From positions 1 to 27,975 of the forward strand of contig JAJFHC010000240.1 in the NCBI GenBank assembly GCA_021775835.1: a stretch of DNA of 27,975 nt. Reading direction: 5' to 3'. This document shows positions 7,263 through 15,856 of this stretch, piece by piece. Position 1 is the stretch's first letter. Each line of letters opens with the position of its first letter. The translations under genes and the position numbers were made by a program. The stretch is from Hyphomicrobiales bacterium (lineage in GTDB: Bacteria; Pseudomonadota; Alphaproteobacteria; Rhizobiales; JAJFHC01). The notes beneath the pieces were generated by a model that saw nothing but the letters and a program-made list of their open reading frames with translations, did no database searches and was not told where the DNA came from.

Positions 7263-8687
7263 ATGAATTTAAGTTCACTAAAGACAGAACAGCTTGAAGC
7301 CTACCTGTCGTCTCTGACACCGGCTGCTGCACGATTCCTGATCCGCGAAGTCGAACTTGACCGGCTCAGGGGAGGTGAATCCTTCCCCCACGATCTGATT
7401 TTGACCTATGCGAGAAATGTTCTGGTCGATCAGGAAGACCAGGTTGAGCGTGTCGGGTCGCCTCTGCGGCTTTTCTGCCGGCCGTTTGAAGACCTGCTCG
7501 TTGACAAGACCACGGCTGACAAGCAAATCGGGCGCATTGACCGGCAGTCGATCGAACCCATCTGGAACTGGCTGAGTAACGAACTTGCCGTTGAACAGAT
7601 CGGCGAGTTGGACGAGATACTATCACGCGCGCTCATAGACGAAGATCAAAGCAGTGTTTCAAGGTGCACCCGGGAGCTTCACGTTCTGTGTCATCACGCA
7701 CTCGCCGAGCAGATTGCGCCGCTTGAAGTCGGAAGTGTTGAGTACATGCGACTGGCGGCAAGGCTCGGTGGTGATCGTGTCCTTGAGGACGCCCGCGATG
7801 TTGCATTCGTTCTGGAACGTGCGGAAACCGCCCTGACATTTATTGAACGCCTGCCTCAGCATCAGGATTCTGTAAGTGCACAGGATGCAAAACGGTTCGC
7901 AAAATTGTATGCGGACGCTAGAAACGAAGCGCCCGATCATGCCTATTTGTTGTTGCTGATCCTGTCTTCCCGTCTGAGACGTGCTGCAGACATCCTGAAG
8001 ATCGTCACCGAGATTGTGGGATCAGACAGGGACGATGCTGTCCGGGCAACCGAATTGTCGGTTGTCGGGGACTGCCTCCTTCATGATATGGAAGTGGCGG
8101 CCCACGGCGCGCTGCAGGCGATTGCCGGCCGGGCGCCGATCGATCTGGTTGAACGGTTCCTGGGTCACTATTTCGAAATTGCAGAAGGTTTTATGAGTCA
8201 TGTCGACGTCGACATGAGGGCTGGTTGGGGATGGCGGGTCATCGCCATCCGAAACGCACTCTCAGCGAGCCTGAAATCCGCGCTTGAGGCTGCTCCTCGT
8301 CTCATCAAACTGGCATTGTACAGAAAGGGCCGCAACACCGGCGGCGATGCGGCGACCTTGGAATGGCCTGATGGTCGCGCGATTGAAGATGCCGATTTTG
8401 TCGTGCGACTTATGCTTTGCGTACAGCCTCTGCTGAGCCAGATCCCGATCAATGCCGATTATGCCAACGTACGGTCAAATGTATGCTCCTTCATCGAATC
8501 GATTGCCGAGATTTCATTGGACGATGTACGGCGTTGCAGCGGCGAAGAGAGCCGTTGTGCTGAAGCTTATCTGAAAGCTATCGCCAACTTCACCGAACTG
8601 GTGTTTGGTATCGATACTGCTGAAATGTTGCGTCGGCGCGGTCGTGTGGCCATGCAGAGCGAGGGTGATGCTGCAGAGGCAGGTTAG
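7263..8687 (+). CDS. Conserved hypothetical alpha-helical protein
   Basis: The frame is open from ATG 7200. The ATG at 7263 (MNLSSLKTEQLEAYLSSL) begins a well-formed amphipathic helix and is the likelier start, giving 474 residues. Neither start has a strong Shine-Dalgarno. No signal peptide or membrane helix is seen. The N-terminal part (ARFLIREVELDRLRGGESFPHDLIL, then RLFCRPFEDLLVD and IGRIDRQSIEPIWNWLSNEL) looks like a conserved block. The rest is predicted helical with a few cysteines and no recognisable catalytic motif. I recall similar uncharacterised proteins in alphaproteobacteria but cannot name the family. It is convergent with the barrel gene (18 bases between stops). Confidence 0.75.
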   Translation: MNLSSLKTEQLEAYLSSLTPAAARFLIREVELDRLRGGESFPHDLILTYARNVLVDQEDQVERVGSPLRLFCRPFEDLLVDKTTADKQIGRIDRQSIEPIWNWLSNELAVEQIGELDEILSRALIDEDQSSVSRCTRELHVLCHHALAEQIAPLEVGSVEYMRLAARLGGDRVLEDARDVAFVLERAETALTFIERLPQHQDSVSAQDAKRFAKLYADARNEAPDHAYLLLLILSSRLRRAADILKIVTEIVGSDRDDAVRATELSVVGDCLLHDMEVAAHGALQAIAGRAPIDLVERFLGHYFEIAEGFMSHVDVDMRAGWGWRVIAIRNALSASLKSALEAAPRLIKLALYRKGRNTGGDAATLEWPDGRAIEDADFVVRLMLCVQPLLSQIPINADYANVRSNVCSFIESIAEISLDDVRRCSGEESRCAEAYLKAIANFTELVFGIDTAEMLRRRGRVAMQSEGDAAEAG

Positions 8688-8705
8688 TATGTGCCTTAAC
8701 AGACC

Positions 8706-9587
8706 CTAGAATGGAATTTTGGCCCTGAGTGTCGGGCCGTGAAAGACGCGGTCACCCCCTTTGAAGAAACAGCGGCAACCGGCATCGACGAGATTGAAGT
8801 AGGCGTCGACGCTGTAGCCACCTGTGACTTTCAGCGAATATTCCGAAAATGTGTAGGAAAGCCCGGCAAAAAGCTCGATGTTGGGAACCACGATTGTTTT
8901 GGTCCGTGACGTGTTGTCGTTCAACACAACAGTACCGCCGCTTAATACCGTCAGATCTTTTTTGAACCGGCGTTCACCGAGCAAGAGGGCTCCGGCAGCG
9001 TCGAGTTCCAGCGCGGCCTTTTCATTCAGGGGAATGGTTGTCTCGACGCCCAGTCGGGGGCCGGCCCCGGTGAACTTGCGATCCGTTCTGTCGGGGCCGG
9101 TGAGGCCGGATATGCTATCGCGAACGGTGCCGTTTTCGTCCACGTCGAAGTGCAAGAACCGAATGCCGCCGATTATCCTGACTTCCGCATCAGGCAGCGT
9201 TGCCGGATCGACATCGTATCCGGCCATCGCGTCGAGGCGGATGAATTCCTCTTCGTTGGTGGTGTCCGTACCCAGAAAAATCAGGCCGCCGGACGATACA
9301 GAGTTGACCGATTCCTTGCTGTTGCCACTTTCTCCGTATTTGGCGCCGAAACTGGCCGACCACGGACCGTCCGGCTGATGATAACCACCTTCAAGAAACA
9401 GACCGTAACCGTCGTCGGGTTCGATTGAACCCACGCCGTCGCCAATCAGATTTCGGGTGCCGTCCCAGAACAGAAATTGAGCACCGCCTTCAATCCACCA
9501 GTTTCGCTTAGCGGGATCCGCGTGTGCCAGCGTTGTCAGGCCGATGAGGGCGGTCATGGCCCAGGCGGTTACGGTGAATTTTGTCAC
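8706..9587 (-). CDS. Outer-membrane beta-barrel protein (Lpg1974-like)
   Basis: The frame is open from 9782, but a GTG at 9585-9587 has AGAGAGG nine bases upstream and starts a good signal peptide: VTKFT, hydrophobic AWAMTALIGLTTL, cleavage after AHA at residue 23. The mature protein opens with WWIEGGAQFLFWDG and is built of alternating short strands with aromatic girdle residues (GYGLFLEGGYHQP, IIGGIRFLHFDV, NIELFAGLSYTFSEYSLKVTGGYSVDAYF). It ends GPTLRAKIPF with the C-terminal Phe typical of barrel proteins. The overall form resembles the Lpg1974 pore-forming family, which is my best guess. It lies after luxR on the same strand, with a lux-box-like palindrome 195 bases upstream of the start, so LuxR control is likely. 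Confidence 0.8.
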   Translation of the reverse strand: MTKFTVTAWAMTALIGLTTLAHADPAKRNWWIEGGAQFLFWDGTRNLIGDGVGSIEPDDGYGLFLEGGYHQPDGPWSASFGAKYGESGNSKESVNSVSSGGLIFLGTDTTNEEEFIRLDAMAGYDVDPATLPDAEVRIIGGIRFLHFDVDENGTVRDSISGLTGPDRTDRKFTGAGPRLGVETTIPLNEKAALELDAAGALLLGERRFKKDLTVLSGGTVVLNDNTSRTKTIVVPNIELFAGLSYTFSEYSLKVTGGYSVDAYFNLVDAGCRCFFKGGDRVFHGPTLRAKIPF

Positions 9588-9781
9588 GGCGTCAAGCCTC
9601 TCTGCGCTGGACAGAGTTGCCGGAAGCGGCCTCTGCCATCTGTTTTTCATCCGGTGTTTCGGATGCACTTGTTCGTCGGCAAGAGGCAGTTGTGCGCCGG
9701 AATGACTTCCCTTTAGTTCCATTTGCAACACCCACCCCAAAACTGAGTTTGACACTAGTTCGAAATCCAGTTTGAAAACCA

Positions 9782-9799
9782 CCTGTCCATCTGGACAGG
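9782..9799. promoter_or_regulatory. Lux-box-like palindrome upstream of the barrel gene
   Basis: CCTGTCCATCTGGACAGG is a perfect inverted repeat with 8-base arms and a two-base centre. It lies between the luxR stop and the barrel gene start. Size and symmetry match lux/tra boxes (18-20 bp). It matches the second site at 10665-10682 at 14 of 18 positions. If the promoter is of the usual LuxR type, transcription would start near 9748 on the minus strand, leaving a leader of about 160 bases. Confidence 0.6.
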
Positions 9800-9833
9800 A
9801 AATGCATTGTGAGGCAGAGCGGCGAATAACCTG

Positions 9834-10595
9834 TCAGTTGGTCAGGAAATTGGCGCGCGCGGCGATTGCGATCGCCTGAGACCGGGACTTGGCCCCGAGC
9901 TTGTTCATGATGTTGGTGACGTGAAACTTTGCCGTACGCTCCGAAATGTTGAGACTGCCTGCGATTTCGGCGTTCGTCTGGCCTCCTGCAATCAATGCCA
10001 GGCATTCATGCTCACGGATTGAGAGGCTGGTATTGGGAAGTTTGAGCATGTCGAGGTCGATGAAATCGTTAATCGACACGGCAAAAGCGAATGCAAGCCT
10101 CTCGAGAAGAGGTTGGAGAGCCAACGTCCTGGTCTCGATCTCAGGATCGTTGCCAAGAATAAAACAACCAACCGCCTGGATCCGCCGCGGCGTATGCAGT
10201 GGTATATTCAAGTCGTAATGCAGGCCAAACTTTCTGGTAAGGGCGACAAGCTCCTTCTGCTTGGCGGTTTGCGGCACAGTATCGTACACCTGTCGAGAAA
10301 GGAACGGAGTGTTTCTCCGGGCCAACTCCGATAGCATCGGATCGACATGACGATGCCCCTTCCACAGATAAAGGACTTCGTAGGCCTTGAGTTTCAATGG
10401 TCCTCGGGCAACGAAAATGGCTTCATCGCTCTTGGGATTGGGCCAGGCCTCGCGGCGAGCCGTGGTGAAGTAGAACCCATCAAATCCCAGTTCAGTCAAG
10501 GCGTTCTCAAGACAGTCCACAACGTGTGTGAACGTGTTGAAGTTAGGCACTTCGTCCAAAAACCGCCCTACAATATCGTCGCCGTGAATGGACAA
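9834..10595 (-). CDS. LuxR-family quorum-sensing-type regulator with altered ligand pocket
   Basis: A 253-residue protein with an autoinducer-binding domain (about 15-175) and a LuxR/GerE helix-turn-helix (about 190-250: LSIREHECLALIAGGQTNAEIAGSL, then SERTAKFHVTNIMNKLGAKSR). By hand alignment with TraR, D85-P86 correspond to D70-P71 and Y76 to Y61. Tyr72 replaces the invariant W57, and Ser100 replaces W85. The start is TTG 10593-10595 with AGAGGG about seven bases upstream. No luxI is in the window, so it looks like a LuxR solo that may bind something other than a standard acyl-homoserine lactone. A lux-box-like site with a good -10 lies upstream of its own gene, suggesting autoregulation. 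Confidence 0.9.
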   Translation of the reverse strand: MSIHGDDIVGRFLDEVPNFNTFTHVVDCLENALTELGFDGFYFTTARREAWPNPKSDEAIFVARGPLKLKAYEVLYLWKGHRHVDPMLSELARRNTPFLSRQVYDTVPQTAKQKELVALTRKFGLHYDLNIPLHTPRRIQAVGCFILGNDPEIETRTLALQPLLERLAFAFAVSINDFIDLDMLKLPNTSLSIREHECLALIAGGQTNAEIAGSLNISERTAKFHVTNIMNKLGAKSRSQAIAIAARANFLTN

Positions 10596-10635
10596 GCCAA
10601 TCCCTCTTCAAAAACTGAAAGCCGTTGTATCGGAA

Positions 10636-10682
10636 ATCATACGGTACTTGCCGATACCGTCATAGCTGTACAGTTGGACAGG
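10636..10682 (-). promoter_or_regulatory. luxR promoter with lux-box-like operator
   Basis: The imperfect palindrome at 10665-10682 reads CCTGTCCAACTGTACAGC on the minus strand and matches the perfect copy at 9782-9799 at 14 of 18 positions. On the minus strand TATGAT lies at 10641-10636. A start about seven bases later (near 10629) places the palindrome centre near -44, close to the -42.5 position known for LuxR-type activation. The untranslated leader would be about 34 bases. Confidence 0.55.
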
Positions 10683-10714
10683 AACGGGCAGGCACTTCAA
10701 TTGTGAACCACGGT

Positions 10715-11719
10715 TCACGCGTCGATCTTCTGCTCGCTCGATTGGCGGCTATCGGAAGGCACGCCCTGTTCGCGGTAGGGTGTGCGACCATAAAAAGCAC
10801 GGTAGCATTTGGAAAAATGCGACGGTGACGAGAATCCGCAAGCCAGAGCGACGTTGATCACGGACATGTCCGTTTGCAGCAGAAGCAGGCGGGCTTTCTT
10901 GAGCCGCAGTTCAAGATAGTAGCGCTTCGGCGATCGGTCGATATAGCGGCGGAACAACCGTTCGAGTTGGCGTGTCGACAAACCGGCATCCCGGGCGAGA
11001 ATGCTCGGGCTCAGCGGTTCTTCGAGATTGTTTTCCATTTTCTCGATGATGCCAATCAGTTTGGGATGACGTGCGCCGATACGCGCCGGCAGCGACATTC
11101 TCTGGTGCTCGCTGTGATGGCGTATGGGGGAATGAATAATCTGCTCGGCAACCGCCGACGCCAGTTCCGGACCATGTTGGGATGAAATGACCGCAAGCAT
11201 CATGTCGACCGCCGCTGTGCCGCCGGCACAGGTGAAGCGGTCACGGTCAATTTCGAACAGGCTCCCACTCATCCGAATTTCAGGAAATGCCTCGGCAAAG
11301 GCCGGCATGTTCTCCCAGTGAATCGTGCAGGTATGATCGTCCAGAAGGCCTGCTTCCGCCAAGACGTAGCACCCTGTGCACAGAGATCCGATTTCGAGAC
11401 CCTGCCGAGCCATCTTGCGAAGCCAGTTCAGCGTGGCCTTGCCGGCATAGTCCTGAATGTTGAGGCCACCGCAGACAATGATGCTGGTTCGTCCGCTAAA
11501 CTTGGTGTGGTCGCTGTCCGGCGTTAGCAGCAGCCCGTTGGAAGCCGTTACGGGGTTGCCGTCCGTCGTCATCATCTCCCAGGCGTACAACTCTTTTTCC
11601 GAAACTCTGTTGGCAAGTCTGAGAGGTTCGATTGCCGCTGTGACCGGCATCATTGAGAACTCCGGCAGCAGCAGCAGGGCGAATTTCTGTGGTAGTTCGC
11701 GCGGTGTGTCTCCCAGCAT
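10715..11719 (-). CDS. GlxA-family (DJ-1/PfpI + AraC) regulator, GbdR-like
   Basis: A 334-residue regulator with an N-terminal DJ-1/PfpI-like amidotransferase fold (about 10-195). Landmarks there are FALLLLPEFSMMP, IIVCGGL, the nucleophile-elbow-like IGSLCTGCYVLAEAGLLD, CTIHWENMPAF and FTCAGGTAAVDMML. The C-terminus is an AraC helix-turn-helix pair (about 220-320) with LSPSILARDAGLSTRQLERLFRRYIDRSPKRYY and VALACGFSSPSHFSKCYRAFYGRTP. This is the group that includes GbdR, CdhR, SouR and ArgR of pseudomonads, which sense amines or amino acids. It sits just downstream of soxBDAG on the same strand, 158 bases after soxG. A role as activator of glycine betaine, dimethylglycine or sarcosine use is therefore inferred. 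A matching direct repeat lies upstream of soxB. Confidence 0.9.
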   Translation of the reverse strand: MLGDTPRELPQKFALLLLPEFSMMPVTAAIEPLRLANRVSEKELYAWEMMTTDGNPVTASNGLLLTPDSDHTKFSGRTSIIVCGGLNIQDYAGKATLNWLRKMARQGLEIGSLCTGCYVLAEAGLLDDHTCTIHWENMPAFAEAFPEIRMSGSLFEIDRDRFTCAGGTAAVDMMLAVISSQHGPELASAVAEQIIHSPIRHHSEHQRMSLPARIGARHPKLIGIIEKMENNLEEPLSPSILARDAGLSTRQLERLFRRYIDRSPKRYYLELRLKKARLLLLQTDMSVINVALACGFSSPSHFSKCYRAFYGRTPYREQGVPSDSRQSSEQKIDA

Positions 11720-11804
11720 TTCTGCTAAAATCCTTGTCTCGGTCGCACAGGCTCTCTGGCAGTCGGCCCTTCGAAGCAGTCCAAAAGGCGAAACACTACG
11801 TTAG

Positions 11805-11828
11805 CCGTCGCGTTATCCTATACGACGG
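11805..11828. repeat. Interrupted palindrome upstream of the GlxA-type gene
   Basis: CCGTCG at 11805-11810 and CGACGG at 11823-11828 are inverted, about 86 bases before the regulator start and 50 bases after soxG. It could be a weak operator or the sox operon's 3' hairpin (no T tract). This is a weak call. Confidence 0.2.
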
Positions 11829-11877
11829 AAGGCCGAAGCCGAACAAGAAACATGCAAGAAGATTTCAACAAAAACAG

Positions 11878-12498
11878 TCAGACTTTCGGAGCCGGTTGTT
11901 CGGCGTAAAGCTCGACACGAGATGCGTCGCCAGCCGTAGCCTTGATCCATTCCCAGGCGTAATCGGCGTATGACCGGAACACATAGAGATCGATGACGTC
12001 AGGTCCGGTCTCGACAAAGTGGCACATGGCGGCGATTTCCGCGAAGGTCATGCGCCGGACCGTGCCCTGCTTGACGTCACCATGGGTCAGGTCGACCGAT
12101 GTTCCCTTCATGAGAACTTCCCTGGCCACGTCGCCGTCGAGGCGGATGATCGCCCGGGCATCGCTCATGTCGCAGACAAGGGCAAACAGGGAAGCTGTCT
12201 TTTTGGTCAGGTCCTCGACCAACTGGTCCTTGTCGTCGATCGGCATCGTGACAAGCCATTGATCGAGCGACAACCAAAGGACGACGAGGTCGCCATTCGC
12301 GGCAGATGTCCGGGGTTTCGTCGGCAGGGCGATACCGAGGACGCTTTTTGCGGCGGCCATGAACTTCTTGTCCTTGGTGTCGCCGCGCAGGTCGATCATG
12401 CCCCGGTCGCGAACTTCCTGGACTGTCACGGCATAACCGGCATCCAGGCGGTCGTAACCAAACTGCTCGAGGGCGCTCTGGTGAACGGTCTCAGCCAT
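11878..12498 (-). CDS. soxG: Sarcosine oxidase, gamma subunit
   Basis: A 206-residue protein beginning MAETVHQSALEQFGYD at the ATG 12496-12498, with GGAAGGAGAA as a strong Shine-Dalgarno. The frame is open further upstream inside soxA, which I reject. It overlaps the soxA stop by 8 bases. The segments LVVLWLSLDQWLVTMP, CDMSDARAIIRLDGDVAREVLMKGTSVDL and FRSYADYAWEWI are those of the SoxG family, which has a GcvT/YgfZ-like fold. SoxG is the structural fourth subunit of heterotetrameric sarcosine oxidase. It is the last gene of soxBDAG. Confidence 0.93.
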   Translation of the reverse strand: MAETVHQSALEQFGYDRLDAGYAVTVQEVRDRGMIDLRGDTKDKKFMAAAKSVLGIALPTKPRTSAANGDLVVLWLSLDQWLVTMPIDDKDQLVEDLTKKTASLFALVCDMSDARAIIRLDGDVAREVLMKGTSVDLTHGDVKQGTVRRMTFAEIAAMCHFVETGPDVIDLYVFRSYADYAWEWIKATAGDASRVELYAEQPAPKV

Positions 12499-15400
12499 TG
12501 AGGCGTTCTCCTTCCTTGTCATAAAACACCGGATCGACAATCTTGGCGGTGACCACCTTGTCTTCCAGAGGGAAACTGATGGTGTCACCCATCCTCGAAC
12601 GGCCGTTGCAGATAAGCCCCATGGCAATCGAGCGTTTGAGGGTTGGGCTGTAGTAGCTGGAAGAGACCTGGCCAATCATCTTCATGGGTGGTTTCGGCTC
12701 GACCTTCTCCACGGCATAGGCGCCATCGGGCAAAACGGTTGCCGGATCGTCGGTTAGTAAACCCACCAGTTCCTTGCGGTCCGGGCCGGACAGGTAGGAC
12801 CGCTCCAGCGAGCGCTTGCCGATGTAGTCCGGCTTCTTCTTGGATACCGCCCAGTTCAATGCCAGATCGAGTGGTGTCACTGTGCCGTCGGTCTCGTCAC
12901 CGATCGCGATGAAACCCTTTTCCGCGCGCAATACGTGCAGGGCCTCGGTACCGTAGGGTTCGATGCCAAACTCGTCGCCAGCCTCCATCAGCGTATCCCA
13001 CAGGTGCCGACCGTATCCGGCAGGGGTCGCAATCTCGTAGGACAATTCACCGGAGAAGCTGATACGGAAGATACGCACCGGCGCACCGGCAAGTGTTCCC
13101 TCTTTCATGGTCAGGAACTCAAACGACTCGTTGTCGAGTTCGATTGTGCTGTCCAGTTTGGCCAGGACGTCCCGGGCTCTGGGACCTGCCAGGGCAAATT
13201 GCGACCATTGCTCTGTTGCCTGGGTCACGAATACCTTGTAGTCGGTCCATTCGGTCTGCAGCCATTCCTCGAACCAGCCGTGAATCCGGTCCGCGTTGCC
13301 GGACGTGGTGTGCACCAGGAAATGATCTTCACCGAGACGCACCGTAACCCCGTCCTCGAACAGAAAACCGTCTTCCGTGAGCATCAGGCCGTAACGGCAG
13401 CGCCCGAGTTTAAGTGTCGAGAAAGTGTTGGAGTAGACCCGGTCGAGCAATGCGCCGGCGTCAGGTCCCTTGACTTCGATCTTGCCCAGCGTCGAGGCAT
13501 CGATCAGCCCGACTTTCTCGCGTACCGCCAGGATTTCCCGGTTGACCGCATCACGGCGGCCTTCCGTGTGCACCGGATAGCAGTAAGGCCGCTGCCACTG
13601 GCCGATCGGTTCATAGTCGGCCTTGCGGTTTTCCTGCCAGGCCCAGACCGAGGTCTTGCGCACGGGCAGGAACAGGTGGCCGGTCTGCGTTCCCGCGATC
13701 GATCCAAAGGAAATCGGTGTATAGGGAGGACGAAACGTTGTTGTACCGACTTCAGGAATGGTTTTGTCCAGAACATCGGACACAATGCCCAGCGCGTTGA
13801 TATTGCTGGTCTTGCCCTGATCGGTTGCCATGCCAAGCGTGGTGTAGCGCTTGAGATGCTCGACCGACCGATAACCTTCGCGTGTCGCCAACTCCAGATC
13901 GGCGGCCGTCACGTCATTCTGGAAGTCGATGAAGTGCTTGTTGCCCTCGTTGGCCTTGCCGAAGCCCGGAGAGAACCACAATGGTTGAAGCGGCGATTCA
14001 TCCACACTCTTGGCGCTCGGCGGCTTGGCGGCACCTGCTTTCTTGCGTCCGCCGCCGGCTGCTTTCGCCGCTGCCTCACCTTCGCGCACGGCTTCCTTGA
14101 CAAGGGCATCGAGGTCAAATGTTCCGTTGGCGGCACCGACCGCACGAAGCGGGTGAGGAATCGGTCCGGGACGGAAGCTCTGCAGGGCGTCATCGAACAC
14201 GAGCTTGCCGCCGGAATGACAGAACAGATGCACCGCCGGATTCCAGCCACCGGACGTACAGACGAAATCGCACGAAACGCGTTCCTCGGGCGCTTCAAGC
14301 CGGCCGCTTGAGCGAAGCCGCGCGATATTCACGCCATCGATCGCCATCCCGCTCATGCCGGTCCGCACATCGGTAATGACATGGCCGAACGAAATCTTCA
14401 GCCCTGCCTGCCTGGCTTCTTCGACAAGCGGGCTTTCATGGGGCGGCCTGACGTCGACGACACCGGCAATGGTAACGCCTGCGCGGGTCAGGTCGAGGGC
14501 CGTGCGATAGGCGTCGTCATTGTTGGTGAATACGACGCCGCGCTGTCCGGGCGACACGCCAAAACGGTTGACGTAGACACGGGCGGCCGCCGCGAGCATA
14601 ACGCCCGGCCGATCGTTCTTGTAGAAAGTCAGTGGGCGTTCGATGGCGCCGGTCGCCAGAACGATCTGTTTGGCTCGTACCTTCCAGAGCCGGTGGCGTG
14701 GCGCACCGTCATCTGCCAGCCGGGGATCATGATCGCTGACACGTTCGTGCATGAGCACCCAGTTATGATCGAAATGACCGGCAACAGTCGTGCGCACGAG
14801 TATATGAACGTTGGTCGCTGCGGCAAGCTCGGTGGCAGTTTTGGCGATCCAGTCGACTTGTGGTGCGTTGTCCAGGGTCCCGCCTGCTGAATCGGCATGG
14901 CCTCCGAACATGGCGGATTCATCCGCAACAATGACGCGGACCCCGGTAGCGGCTGCGGCCTGTGCCGCTGCCAGACCGGCGACCCCGCCGCCGACCACAA
15001 GTACATCGCAATCCGCGTGCATCTGCTCATAGGTGTCACTGTCGCGTTCCTCTGGCGCCGTGCCAAGGCCTGCAGCGCGCCTGATGAAATGCTCGTATGT
15101 GGGCCACAGCCGGTTAGGCCACATGAATGTCTTGTAGTAAAAACCGGCTGGAAGCAGCCGCGACATGGCATTGTTGATCTGACCGGCGTCGAACGACAGA
15201 TTCGGCCAGTTGTTCTGGCTCTTGGCAATGAGGCCGTCGAAAAGCTCCACTTGCGGTGCCCGCAGGTTGGGCTCGTGCCGCGCCCCTTCGCCAACGCTGA
15301 CAAGGGCGTTGGGTTCCTCAGATCCTGCTGCGATCAGACCACGCGGCCGGTGATACTTGAAGCTGCGTCCGACCACGCGCACGCCATTGGCCAAAAGGGC

Positions 15401-15529
15401 GGAGGCCAGCGTGTCTCCGGCGAAACCTTTCATGGGTTTGCCATCGAACGTGAAAGACAAGGGCTGGTCCCTGTCGATCGCGCGGCCGCTGGAGGCAGGG
15501 GCTGAAAGTCTGTAAGGCTTGCCGCTCAT
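12491..15529 (-). CDS. soxA: Sarcosine oxidase, alpha subunit
   Basis: A 1012-residue subunit of the cytosolic heterotetramer that turns sarcosine, tetrahydrofolate and oxygen into glycine, 5,10-methylenetetrahydrofolate and hydrogen peroxide. The N-terminal ferredoxin-like module (20-80) has FTFDGKPMKGFAGDTLASAL and GRSFKYHRPRG but lacks cluster cysteines, as is normal for SoxA. The dinucleotide site VLVVGGGVAGLAAA starts near 176 and ATGAIERPLTFYKNDRPGVM follows; this part binds NAD+. The C-terminal third (about 620-1000) is the aminomethyltransferase-like folate domain with VGLIDASTLGKIEVKGPDA and ALHVLRAEKGFIAIGDETDGTVTP. Length is typical (about 1000). It overlaps soxD by 4 bases and soxG by 8, so expression is translationally coupled. 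Confidence 0.97.
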   Translation of the reverse strand: MSGKPYRLSAPASSGRAIDRDQPLSFTFDGKPMKGFAGDTLASALLANGVRVVGRSFKYHRPRGLIAAGSEEPNALVSVGEGARHEPNLRAPQVELFDGLIAKSQNNWPNLSFDAGQINNAMSRLLPAGFYYKTFMWPNRLWPTYEHFIRRAAGLGTAPEERDSDTYEQMHADCDVLVVGGGVAGLAAAQAAAATGVRVIVADESAMFGGHADSAGGTLDNAPQVDWIAKTATELAAATNVHILVRTTVAGHFDHNWVLMHERVSDHDPRLADDGAPRHRLWKVRAKQIVLATGAIERPLTFYKNDRPGVMLAAAARVYVNRFGVSPGQRGVVFTNNDDAYRTALDLTRAGVTIAGVVDVRPPHESPLVEEARQAGLKISFGHVITDVRTGMSGMAIDGVNIARLRSSGRLEAPEERVSCDFVCTSGGWNPAVHLFCHSGGKLVFDDALQSFRPGPIPHPLRAVGAANGTFDLDALVKEAVREGEAAAKAAGGGRKKAGAAKPPSAKSVDESPLQPLWFSPGFGKANEGNKHFIDFQNDVTAADLELATREGYRSVEHLKRYTTLGMATDQGKTSNINALGIVSDVLDKTIPEVGTTTFRPPYTPISFGSIAGTQTGHLFLPVRKTSVWAWQENRKADYEPIGQWQRPYCYPVHTEGRRDAVNREILAVREKVGLIDASTLGKIEVKGPDAGALLDRVYSNTFSTLKLGRCRYGLMLTEDGFLFEDGVTVRLGEDHFLVHTTSGNADRIHGWFEEWLQTEWTDYKVFVTQATEQWSQFALAGPRARDVLAKLDSTIELDNESFEFLTMKEGTLAGAPVRIFRISFSGELSYEIATPAGYGRHLWDTLMEAGDEFGIEPYGTEALHVLRAEKGFIAIGDETDGTVTPLDLALNWAVSKKKPDYIGKRSLERSYLSGPDRKELVGLLTDDPATVLPDGAYAVEKVEPKPPMKMIGQVSSSYYSPTLKRSIAMGLICNGRSRMGDTISFPLEDKVVTAKIVDPVFYDKEGERLNG

Positions 15530-15843
15530 TTCTGTTCGCTCTTCTCAGCTGAACCCTGGCTCAAATCGGGAGCCGGTTCGGTGATGCCGTAATATTTCTT
15601 GAATTCGAGTGTGGCCGTGTCCCGGGCCGCATGAAACCACTTGCCGCACCCGCGCAGGCATTGCCAGCGTTCAAAATGCAAGCCGCGCGGATTCCTGCGG
15701 GCATAGAGGTAGTCCCGCTGGGCCTCGGGGGAAATGTCTTCCGGGTTTTCTGTTGCCGGCCGTTTGATATGGGCTTCGCCGCCGCAGTGAAAATCGGTTT
15801 CATCGCCTTCGACGCCGCAAACCGGACAGGTAATGAGAAGCAT
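15526..15843 (-). CDS. soxD: Sarcosine oxidase, delta subunit
   Basis: A 105-residue zinc-binding subunit. C6 and C9 in LITCPVCG, H56 in RGLHFERW and the C62/C66 pair (QCLRGCGKWF) provide the zinc site of the SoxD family. Segments HIKRP, YLYARRNPRG and WFHAARDTATLEF are characteristic. The ATG at 15841-15843 has AGGAGGAAG just upstream. That Shine-Dalgarno sits immediately beside the first of two identical hairpin repeats, so ribosome access could be affected. It overlaps soxA by 4 bases (ATGA). Confidence 0.95.
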   Translation of the reverse strand: MLLITCPVCGVEGDETDFHCGGEAHIKRPATENPEDISPEAQRDYLYARRNPRGLHFERWQCLRGCGKWFHAARDTATLEFKKYYGITEPAPDLSQGSAEKSEQK

Positions 15844-15856
15844 TGGCTTCCTCCTA

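Noticed and set aside
9588..9782. 65-residue N-terminal extension of the barrel protein
   Set aside because: It would bury the signal peptide; the GTG at 9587 has a Shine-Dalgarno and directly precedes the signal sequence. The extension also overlaps the presumed promoter.
12935..14311. Long plus-strand open frame (458 codons) across soxA
   Set aside because: It is fully antisense to a strong soxA match, has no family-like motifs and is a by-product of GC-rich codon use.
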